Assembly: GCF_000003815.2 (NCBI RefSeq)
Contig: NC_049979.1
Coordinates: 34,375,831-34,439,830, forward strand
Direction: 5' to 3'
DNA from: Branchiostoma floridae
Taxonomy: Eukaryota > Chordata > Leptocardii > Amphioxiformes > Branchiostomatidae
Length of the DNA stretch: 64,000 nt
Positions 11,401 to 23,400 of this stretch are shown piece by piece. The translations under genes and the position numbers were made by a program. Numbering within the stretch: position 1 is the first letter of the stretch; the number at the start of each line of letters is the position of its first letter. The notes below the pieces were generated by a model that saw nothing but the letters and a program-made list of their open reading frames with translations, was not told the origin of the DNA and made no database searches.

Positions 11401-14400
11401 CGGTACCACAGATGAGGTGAATATCGGGGGCAGGTCCATCAGAGCCCCCCATCACGTCAGTAAAGGGGCACGCAGCAAAGGCCGCAACCTTAACTGTAGC
11501 TTCATTTCTCGTCCGTGTGCTTGGACTTGAATGAGCTTTGTAGAGCTTCTTTCCATTTTGCCTTTGTTTGGAGTCAAAAGCCCATGACTCGTTGGGAGAG
11601 CAGGATGTGAGAATCTGGTCGGGCTTCATCGGGGTCAGTCTCCGAGCGTACAGGTTAACATGCTGATCGTCTGGGAAGTTTACCATACGAGCTGCAATTT
11701 CATTTTCTCTAGGGTTTGCCTTCAGGACGGACAAAACTTCTACAGCTGCATCACTGAAGTTTTGTTGTGGTGTTAGGTCAACTGCCTTCACCTTGAACTG
11801 CGGGTGTTCTTGTGATATGGACAAACATAGAGACGATGTACCTGCCAGGAGTGGGCTCACGGTGTCCTGCTCCAGCACTGAAGATGACCCGCGTGTAAAG
11901 ATCCAAAGTGTTGGAGGATGATCACGTTGTGTGAGGTGCTTAAATATGGAAAGGCACTGAAAAGATCTTAGGACTTCAGCACGGGGACAGCCTCCCGAAC
12001 CCTCTGTTTGCTCCTGTCGAGCAAAATCATACAGAACAATGACGTGATCCAGATCATCACGCGTCCGCATCTTCTCGATACCTTCACTTGCAGATAGGAC
12101 ATTTTGATTGATCATCTCAACTTTGCACCCCAGATTGGCCTGGAGTGCTGTGCTCACTGTTGTGCCAAAGCTTTCATTCTCATGAAGGACCAGCACATGT
12201 TTGTATGTGGTTGGTTCGTGATCGTCATCGCTCACATTCTTGACAAGGGGCTCCCATTGAAGATTCCAAAGCTTGATTCCGGAGGATGAACCTGCATCAA
12301 TATCTTCAAACATGAGCTCTTCGACTTCGCAAATGACGTCTAGGCCACTGGGGTCGGTCACTGTGATGTCCACCACTCTGCGTGGACCTTTCTTTGAAAT
12401 CCTGAAGTAGAGAGTGACGTTTGATGGCATTTTGTTGAACATGCACAGAGATTTCATGGAGAATGGTACTCGTTTGGCTGGTGTCTTTCCAGTGTACTTG
12501 TCATTTAGGAGTGACAAACAAGCAAATGTGTGCAGAAATGTATCCATGAAGGCTGGATGGTAGATGTAACGCCCAAACTCCCGTGAAATCTCCTCCGGTG
12601 CCTCTGCGGTGACCACGGCTTCTTCATAGCTGTCGGATGCCGTGCATGAAGTGACACAGTGGAACGAACTACCGAGATGGAAGCCAGCTTCTTCCGCAGC
12701 TTCATAGATCTCTTCACTGGAAATAGTTTTGAAACACCTCTCTGCAACATTGGATAGACCATTGGCGGATCCAACTGGTTGTGTCAGGTCTCCCTTGTGC
12801 ACCTCTGCTGTGGCATGAAGGACCCATGAACCGGAAGCATCTTTGCTGTACAGGCCAAAGTGCATTTCCTTTGTACTTTTGTGTTGCAGCGTTGATTTGA
12901 TTACCGCTTCCGAAGTGGGGGCAAACATGAAACGTTTGAACTGAAGGTTTTTCAGCAGAAGTACATTTTGATCCCCATAGATATCAGAGGTTGCAGCCAG
13001 TGCTGTCTCCATGTATGCTGCAGCGGGGACAACCACATTTCCATCTAGGATGTGGTGTTTAAGCCAAGGCACAGATTCTTCTGAGAGATTGGAACACCAG
13101 ACTCTTGACTTTTGACTGTTCGTCCCTTCGGTGGTTTCTTGTGCTTGTCCGAGTAAAGGATGTGACGTCTGAGGAAACAGGTACCGGGAGGAACTTGTTT
13201 CTGTACCAGCATTGCACAGAACCCTCTGCCAAGGGTATGCAGGGATGTCGCGAACACGTCGGTGCTTTTCCTCAAATGCAGGGCTGAAGTTGACTGGGTA
13301 CCCTACAACATGCAGTGTCCCAGTAGTGATCAGTATGTTTTCACGGTCATCGGCTGGTGAAGAGATGTCTCTTGGTCGTACCAGAGTGGGGATGATGTTT
13401 TGCTTTGTGGTACGTGAGTTATTGGTGCTCGAAATATCCTTCAGGGCAGGCCCCAAGGCTGGATGAGCTCCTATCTCAACAAACGTGCTGTACCCGTCCC
13501 GCAGGAGAACCTCTGCTGACTGCATGAAGCGGACCTGTTGTCTGATGTTTGTCCACCAGTAGTGGGCCGTGTTGGTGATATCCGAGGACAGCCATTGGTT
13601 CGTGACCGTAGAAATCATGGGTATCTGTGCTTCTGTTGTCCTGCTGGATGCTGACAGGATCCTAAGCTTCTTGAGGATGGAATCCTTTACCTGTTCCTGT
13701 TGGTAGCTGTGAAATGCATTGTTCACTTTAAGGAGGACGCATTTGATGCCTCTATTCTTCAGCTTGTTGTGGAAGCTGTCGATGGCATTGTCGTCTCCGG
13801 AGAGCACAATCTGATTGGGACTGTTGGTGGCGGCTACGTTGATGATGTTCCTGTTCTCATCCTTTTCGACGAGCTCCTCCACTTCTTTCATTGGGTGCAG
13901 TACGGCTAGCATTTTCCCATGGCCGCTTGTCTTGCAGAGCTCCTTTCCTCTGTAGTAGATCACTCGCACGGCATCTTCGAAGCTCAGGAGACCAGCAGCG
14001 TATGCTGCTGCCACTTCTCCAACGCTGTGACCAACGATGGCATCAGGTATGACGTCATACTGTCTCAGGAGCTCAACCAAACCCATCTGTACTGCGCAGA
14101 TGCAGGGCTGTGCGATGTCTGTGCACGAAAGCAACGTGGCTATGTTGATATTGGGTGACATTCTCAAATGCATGTTGCAGGTTTTGACAAATAACATGTT
14201 ACAGATGGATTTAACGTATAAGAAAAAATAAGTAATTCTGAATCTGCAGTACAATGTTTTTTAACAACTGAAACGCCCATCCACACAAACTCATAAACGC
14301 ATGCATACACAAATCTCGCACGAACACGCGCGCATGCTTGCGAACACGCAAACATGTGCACGTACCCCGTCTATCTTTTATACCCCCATTCCACTTGACG

Positions 14401-17400
14401 GCGCTCTCACGGCGATGGCAAATTTGCCCCATCGCCGTGAAAGCGCCGCAACGCCAGAAAACGCTGCTCTAGTGGGATGTCTCCGGCGACCCCAGCGCTC
14501 TCTCAACGCGACGAAGGACTAAAAGGTCAGCACCATTTATAGGCTGCCAAAGATTGTACATTTTGTGTATTTTGCTGTCTTTTAAGTTATACTTTTACGT
14601 CTTACGCAATATTTAAATCATAGAATGAAGGCTTTAAACAAATTCAATTTTCTCATACGTTCGGCTTGCTGTTTTTTTTACATTAAATTTGTCAAGTAAC
14701 TTGTTCAAAATGAATACTATTATCATGCCATGTTATTATCGTAAATCATTTAATAAATAATGAAACAATTTGATCTATCGAAAATAAGACCTAGTGGAAT
14801 GGGGCCTATCATGTAACGGGAGGTGCCCTAACATGGCGCACTTTTTCACATGCTCAGACTAACGGCGCTCCATCACTAGTTGTCAGAGAGTGGTCAAGTT
14901 TTTTTATACAATCATCTAAATAACATACTGGAAACATTAATACGGTTCATGAACCCTTCGCAATCCACGTTACAGGCGGCAAACGCTGTGTGACGTTTTC
15001 GTGTATGTACATTCCGATTTTGTGCTATGCTGGACAGTGTGCCCTAACTTGGTGCGCTTTTGTAATTTTGCTTTTTTGAGAACCTGATGAATGTAAGTGA
15101 AAAGAAATGGGAATCAAATTCGCTGATGTCTCAGTTTTCTTTTGACAGTAGAATTGTGAAAATGTGTGTCAATTTGTGTGTACTTCTCGTCTCACTGAGG
15201 AGGGCTGAATCTAGCACAGTCCAGGTCGTGATTTCATGGGCTGAATGCACTGAATGCGGCAGCCCGACTAACAAAATCATTACGAAAAAAACAAAAAAAA
15301 ACGCCGCCAACATTACCAACACACTGTGTACGTATTCGGAAATATATTCGACATCTCTCTTTGAAGTTTCTCTGTTTTCATAGACGGTACGAATCCTTTG
15401 TTAGAGCGTAACAAATCTTTGGAGCGTTCGCTCGTCTGTACCTTCAGGGCCACAATACCTGGGAAAAAAACGTCCGTGATGCTTTTGTTGTTTTTGTATT
15501 GTCGGTCTTCTACTCAACGCACATTTAAAGCCCCATATTTGTAGTGTTTTGTGAAGCTTTATTTCATATGTGTATGACAGTTGTGTGGCTGTTTTGCACA
15601 GGTTGTATATTTAGGGACAAGAGCCGCCAACGCCTAAAAACGGGTGACAACAGTGCCAACATTATTGTAAAAATTCTGTTCAAAAAACCTGTGAATAAAA
15701 AAAATTACATTTTTAATGCAAAAATCAGCTGTGTGCATGGACTTGGTGTATGGACCTTTCAAATCAACAAAGTCAGTGGCAACAAACATGGCGAACTTTT
15801 GCATAATTTGCATAATAAGATCAGCAAAAAAAATTCATGCCATCTTAGGACGGGTACCATCTTAGGACGGGTACCATCTTAGGGCACCTCCCGTTACCAT
15901 TGTTAAGCCCTATTGGCGCTCACCGCACTCTCTTGGCGCTCTCATGGCGCTCTCTTGGCGATCATAGTGGCATCGCCATCCTCGGCGCCCTCACCGCGAT
16001 GGTATGACAGGGTTTCATACCATCGCCGAGGTGACGGCGCTCTCGCCGCGATGGCACTTTTACCACGCTCCCACGGCGACCTTGGCAATCCCACCGCGCT
16101 CTCACCGCGATGGTCAAATTTGCCATCGCAGAGAGAGCGCCGTGAGAGCGCCGTCCTAGTGGAATAGGGGCCTAACCATGCAAACATTAGATATCGTCCT
16201 ACCTGTCCTGTTGATCTTGTCAGGATTTGTCTCCTTTGCCAACATGTCAGCTATGGACCAGTCAGCTCCTAGTGTCTTCAGCACATCTTCAAACCGCTGT
16301 GGAAAAGAGAGGAAACCATGATCAATAGTGTGCAGAAGATTTGAATAGCAGGCATGTAGGATTGTAACTTGAGTAATTATATGTGGATGTGGATGCACAT
16401 TTTAACATTTTTCAACAATTACGATATGAAACCTTACATCAAGTTTGCTTCTGTCATGGTGTCAAGTGTGATCTGTATCGGTTTGTTGATTTTGAATACT
16501 GCTTTTAGAATAATCAGCAAACCAGTGCTTATGCTACAGAAGAACATACCTGTATCACGTCACTGAACACTGGATCCTCCAGGGCAAGTTTCCTGCCCAT
16601 TCCCCACCACTGAGTTCCCATCCCGGAGAAGACAAAGGCCATCTTCCCGCGCTCAGCACCCTCCGGGACTTTTCCCTCTACAGCTGCCTTCAGCTTCTCT
16701 TCTCTCGCCATGAGGTTTAGCTTTTGAACGGCGTCATCGGGCCCGTTGACAACTATTGCCAGCCTTTCTGCATGGTGTTGATAGCGGTTTGCAGCAGTGT
16801 ACAGGCTCTGTTGGAAGCGGTCTTCATTGAAAGCTGTGGTGTCTGATAAGAAGGAGATCCAGTGTTCCACTTGTTCTTTCAGGGCAGCCTTGGTGTTTCC
16901 AGACAGCAACATGATAGTTTTTGCATCACGTTCTGTCCCTCCTGTGAAGTGATTGGCGTTGACTTTGACACTGTTTTCTATAGCTGGATGAAGATCTGGT
17001 GTTGGAGGCTTCTCCAAGATGAGATGGGCGTTAGCTCCGCCAAAGCCAAAGGAGCTGCAGCCTGCAAGCCTGGTTCCCTTCCCTTCCCACTGTAACAAAG
17101 TGCTGGGGACCTTGATGTTTAGCGCATCAAAGTGTATGTCTGGATTTGGTGATGAAAAGTGCACCACCCTTGGGATCTGGGCTTTACTGATCATGAGCGC
17201 CAGCTTGATGATTCCCGCTACTCCTGCAGCGCCCTCTGCGTGCCCGAAGTTGGACTTCACTGAACCAATGTAGAGAGGTGGATCTTCCTTTGTTCGTCCT
17301 CTACCAAGGATCTGGCCCAGCGCATTTGCCTCTGTTCTGTCACCAACCTTGGTACCAGTTCCATGTGCCTCCACATACTGGATGTCATGAGGGTGTACTT

Positions 17401-20400
17401 TTGCTGCTGCACAGGCTTTCTCAACAAGGTCCAGTTGGGCGTCGTAGCTGGGGTTCGCGATGCCTGGTGTTCTCCCATCATTGGTGAGGGTGCCTCCTCT
17501 AATGACAGCATAGATCCTGTCACCATCTGCCAGTGCTCTTGAGAGTGGCTTGAGGACAACAACCCCGGCTCCCTCACTCCGACAGTACCCGTCTGCAGAG
17601 GCGTCAAAGCTTTTACACTTGCCATCTGGTGACAGCATCCCTGCTTGGCAGAAACCCACTGAGGTTATTGGCAACAGCATCAAGTTGACACCTCCAGCGA
17701 TGGCCATGCTACAATCTCCTTTTCTGATGGCTTCACTGGCAAGATGGATGGAGTACAGCGAAGAGGAGCAGGCCGTGTCTACAGAAAAGCTCGGACCATG
17801 GAGGTCAAACTCGTAGGAGATACGGTTGGACACCATGCATGAGTTTGTGCCGGAGTTTGTGTATTGGCTGATATTTGAATAAGGGCTGCAGGTCATCGTG
17901 AGGTATTCGCTTGACGTCACGCCTACGTAAACGCCGGTATTTGAGCCGCGGATGGATCTTGGGGGGATCCCGGCGTTTTCTAGCGCTTCCCAAGTCACCT
18001 CCAGCAGGATCTGGATTTGAGGGTCCAGGTGGTTGGCTTCATCTGAGAGAAAGGAATTCGTTCTTATTCCAATGTGGTTTTATTTTGCATTTCGCTGCCT
18101 GCAGCGGCGATATGCGTTGACACAATACAGTTCAATGGAAGCACCGATAACGGACTTGCTGAGGTAGATATATGGCCAGCTCATATACTTATCAAAATGG
18201 GTGGGTATTTGCATAGGACCTGTTAGCTCAATTGGTAAGTGACTGACCCTTACCAATTGATATTTTCATTACAACTGTAGTCTATACCCTTGTATTATTT
18301 TTGTCACAATTGTGTTTCCATGTATACATGTACTTGGAATTAGCCTTCGGGCAGGAATTTGCAATAATGTCATTCGCAACGAAATGCTGCAGTGCTCATC
18401 AAACATCATCTTAGAACCACTAGTCAAACTTTTTAATGTGTTCCTGTCTACAGTGTACTTTCCACGCGAATGGTCCAACAGCCACATCGTAGTACTACAT
18501 AAAGGTGGTGCAAAAGACGACCCTAATAATTACAGAGGAATCTCACTCATAAGTTGTTTAAAAAAAAATAGCCAAACTATTCACCTCGATCTTAAAACAC
18601 GCTTCTTAATTAAAGAGCTCCTAGCTGAATACAAACTGATAATATCCCACAACCAGGCCGGTGTCACAGCCGGTGTGACAGCGATCTCGCCCCCCCCCCC
18701 TAGTGAATTGCCCCCCCCCTCAGAAATCGGTAACAACCTCACCCCCTCTAAAAACAGTGCTATCGCTAGCGTATAAATCAGCACCATCTACACATAAGTC
18801 AGCTATATGTTTTCAATTTGTCACTGCATTTTATTTCTTGTGCAGAAAACATTTCCAAAGCACTAACAAAAACACAAGTTAATACTAAAACACACAGGTA
18901 AACAAACTAGTTCCTAACTACTCCAAAAAAAACAGTCATATGAAATATAAACATAAAAACGTGGTGAAGGTACATATAACAGAATGTGCGTTATCATAAT
19001 GAATAACTCCTTTGCATAATTGATACAGGCACTTCATAATTCTTTTGTGGTCAAGGGTAGAGACTTCGTATTGGGAGATAAAGGTTGCTTGAGGACAGGT
19101 TAATACAATGAAAAGTATCTTACGTCGAGACTCAAGTTCGAGACAAGTCCAACTATATTAATACCATTAATGTCATTTAATCAAGTTAATATTAACACTA
19201 TGGTTAGAGTTATGTATCAGACTCGTGTACTTATATCATTATCGTGTACTTATGTCATTCTGAAACAGCATGTTGCGATTCATACCAATCAACTTCTAAA
19301 ATGGTAAGTAAACCCTATTTTTTGGAGGAGGCGAAATCGCTAGAGGGGGACGAGAGAGGGGGGCGAGATCAGTAGCCAGGGAGGGCAAGATCGCTAGTTA
19401 TTTCGCGTCGGGGGGGGGGGGAGATCGCTAGTGACTTCGCGCCCGGGTGTGCAAACTTTGGAACAAGAGGCAAGCTGTTTGTTATGGATACACTGATTAG
19501 TAAATATATATCCGAAACCAAACGACTATAGTCATGTTTTATAGATTTCAGAAAAGCGTTTGACTCAATTTGGCGTGAGGGGCTTCGCTTGAAACTACCT
19601 TCGCTTGAAATTCCTAATTCGGGAATAGGGGGAAACTTTTACAGTCTAATCAAATGTATGAATGAAAAACCCAGCACTTGCGTGAAAACGCCTCACCGTT
19701 TGTCACCAATATCAGGGACGCAACTTCAGCCCTACTCTTTTTAATATATTCATTAACGATCTAGTACATAGACAATATAGAATGTTCACCACCTATTCTT
19801 AATAATCTATTAGTGTAATGTCTACTATATGCTAGATGTTGTTTTATTGTCTGATTCCGATAAATTTAAGGACTACAATGCTCCCTCGGTAAACTAAACG
19901 CATTTACGTCGAGTACTGAATGGAAGCTCCAAATTAACCTAAAGAAAGCAAAAATTATTATCTTCAATAAATCTGGTCGATTATTCACAAAACAAACTTT
20001 CCTATTCTGACAAGAGACAGCAGGCATTGTATCTTCATATTGCTACCTAGGTATTACCATAACATCAGCCTACAGGGATTACCTTCTACTCCTGAAGATA
20101 ATGATTTGTATCGGAGTCCCTCTGTCCAAATGGAGTCAAATGCCTTCCTGAAGTCGACAAAGCAAGAGTAAAGTCGACGTCTATTTTCTGAGAGGTATTT
20201 GCTTAAAAGTGTATCTTTGATAAAACGGTTATCGCTCGTTCCGACGTTTTCCCGAAACCCTCAGTCCGGCTTGATTCGGAGATATGAGTTTATTTTCATC
20301 TAGGAAAGTGGTGAGGCGTGAGTTTAGTATAGATGTGACCTGCTTGGCTAAACAACTAGTAACCGATATCACCCTGTAGTTACCGGGATCATCTTTAGCT

Positions 20401-23400
20401 CCGCCCTTATGTCGGGCGACAATGTGGCTATTGCACCATTCCTGGGGAAAATAACCAGAGGATAGGAACAGGTTGAATAATTTAGTATGCGGTTCAATGA
20501 GAATGTGAGGAGAGTGCTTTAGCATTTCATTAAGAACTAAATCCTTTCCCGAGGCTTTTCCGTTCTTGATTCGAAATTGCATTTTTAATTTTTTCCTCTG
20601 GATAGGAGTGTCTAATTGATTGCCTATTAGTACGTCTTCTAACTCTGATACTTTATTTCTTATTTGTGTTTCAAAACTACTGGGTGGGGGGTGGGGGGGG
20701 TGGGTCAGGTACACGAGGTGGAGATTCTCTCCATACAGATTTTTAAAGTGTGAATCTTTTGACTTTTAAAACTCTTTCAAAAGTTTCCAGAAGGCTGAAG
20801 GATTATCACCTGAAAAAGTACTAACTTAAAGCTGTTTAAAATGTTATAGATCGTGAATTCTGAGTTCGCGTCCAACACGTGGAGAATCGAATGCTATTCT
20901 TTTTTCCTTGCTATCATTACCAAACAGGCATACATAAGAGTTATTAGTCGATTCATTGTTGTAACATTAATATTGAAGCAGACACTTTTACCAGTACATG
21001 TAACTATGTTGCCTTGGGTGCTTTTCAGTCAGTCCAAATGCGAGGACGATGCATGCATATCCAAGTCAATTTTAACATTAACAATATTTGTCGCCTCAAA
21101 TACGCGCTGGGTGTGTGTCATCTTGAATGCCAAAACAACCGCCCGTGGAGTTGGACTAGCTGGAATATGATTATGATTAGATCTCACGGAAATAAAAGGA
21201 ACAAAAGCTTGTCAGTCATGGATATAAAGGACCTTGCCGGCGATTTCCTTTACTGAAGTGCAACAGGAAACGACATACTTTGATGTCTAATCTATTCCGA
21301 CGCGACAGACATTGATTTCCTCTAGGTAAATCCTTTTTAAGCGCTGTCACACAGTTGACGGGACCGCGTGGCGCAGCGGTAGCATGTTCGGATTTGCACC
21401 GAGAGGTTGCGGGTTCAAATCCGCCTGCCGTGCCACCGATCTTGTGCCCTTGGGAAAGGCACTTTACACGACTTTCCTCACTTTACTCAGGTGAAAATGA
21501 GTATCTAGTTTCGGCTAGGGCCGTCCCTCGGATAGGACGTTAAATGGAGGTCCCGTGTATGACCTCAAAGATCACCAGCGACTAGTCGCTGATGTTAAGA
21601 ACAACTTTTGGTGCACATCGAGCATCGCCGAACATCACTATTATATAAAAAATCGCGAAATCGCGCGCTGATCGAGAAAACACCGGACGCATTACTGCCG
21701 AAAATGTCATTTAGAGCTCTCAGACTCGTCGTCCGATCGAGTTTCGCACAATGTGACAGGGGCATAATGAATCTCCCGTGACAAGGCACCACTTCTTGGA
21801 CACGCTGACGAGGTAAGACAAGACGTTTATCGCAAAAAGGCAATAGCTCAATCGATTTTGATGTATTAGCTGTGACAATTTTAACCAATTAATGGAATAA
21901 ACGGGTAGAATAGAAATGATCATTAAAAAGGACTGGTATGATAAACCAAGTCCACACGCGACCGATGATCATGAGCCACAATGTCAGAATTACACGATAG
22001 TTCAAACGAACGGGAGTCGGCAAAACTCGCCAAACTGATGGGCGCACGCCGTCCGATTTACGACCGACACCAATGAAGTCGGTTTATACTCGCCCAACAC
22101 CTGGACCCCAAAGACCGCCGGCAACATGTCGCTGATCTTAAGAACAGATTGTATAGAGAGCATTGGTCAACTCCTTAAAATCGCCCCTAAAGTCGTGCTG
22201 ATCGAGAAAACACCGGGTGTATTACTGCCTAAAATAAGCTCGCAGACTTGGTGTCCGATCAATTACCGTGCACTGTGATCTTGGTATAATAACCCTGTCA
22301 CATTGCGCGAAAATCGATCGGACGACGAGTCTGCGAGCTCCAAATGACATTTACGGAAGTAATACGTCCGGTGTTTTCTCGATTAACGCACGATTTTTTT
22401 GTCTTTAGTATTTTAAACTTGGTCTTAACATCAGCGACTACTTGCCGGTGATCTTTGAGGTCGCAGAGCTTTGAGTTGTCGGGCGAGTAGAGGCCGACTT
22501 ATTGATCATCGGTCGCAAATGTAGACTCTGTTTGACCTAGCGAGTAATTCTGACATTGTGGCTCCTGTGACAATATGTGGGCTGGGTTTATCACAGAAAT
22601 CCTTTCCTGGGATCATTTCTATTCTACCCGTGCGGTCCGTTAAATGGTTCAAAAGATTCCCATGTGAACAACTGAGACTTCAAAATTGATTGAACGTCTT
22701 ACCTCATCAGCGTGCAAGAGCTGGCGCCATGTCATGGGAGGCTCATTATTATAAAATATATTCTTAGGCGATCGCCCGAGCCTCGATCAATGTAACAGGA
22801 ACGGGTTTTAAGCGAAAAATACGGCCGACCCTCTGTCGATCTTTAAATCGGCCGACCTTCCAGCGATCACGAAGTACGCCCGAAGATCGTCGACAAAGTG
22901 ACAGGGGTATAAGGACGGACTGCAAGCCTTTCCCGTAGGATGCATGTCTGGTGGGCAACAGAGCCGGGATACTAACTCACTACCATTTAGTCCAGAGCTA
23001 GAAACAAGGTCACTAACCACAGAACTACGCACCCAGCGAAAGCTGTTTGAAACATCCGTATGAAATGTTCAGTACTTTGCTTGTATTGATACCAGGTAAG
23101 CAGCCCCATGACATAACACATGAGGTTTGTACTGAGCAGCACAAGATTTATTTGACTCATACTCACACCGGGATGGACCCCTACTCAATTAGATAAATGT
23201 GGTGGGACCTTTTACGTTATCGAGGTGTTGCTTTACTCAAACATGCATCTAACGCCCTATCCCAAACTGGGTATTTGGGCATTGATTTCCACCTTAGTGA
23301 AGTGAGGAAATTCGTTTAAAGTGCTTTCCCAAGGGTACAACGTCGGATCATATCAGGGGAGTCGAACTCAGCCCCCCTGGGCTTTGAGCAAAACACCCTA

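Larger units (their letters stand above)
14119..16202 (-). other. Megasynthase intron 3, made mostly of small transposons
   Basis: 2.1 kb between donor GTAGGA and acceptor TTTCGTGCACAG. It holds two related GC-rich MITE-like elements and a different TIR element between them (listed separately). No exon was recognised. Confidence 0.7.

Noticed and set aside
18228-18260. 12-bp inverted repeat TCAATTGGTAAG...CTTACCAATTGA
   Set aside because: Short, and probably an eroded tRNA-like A box next to a rearranged copy; too weak to call an element.
21360-21435. Possible genuine tRNA gene (A and B boxes, 7-nt anticodon loop)
   Set aside because: The acceptor stem does not pair well, and it continues directly into a SINE body shared with other copies in the window.
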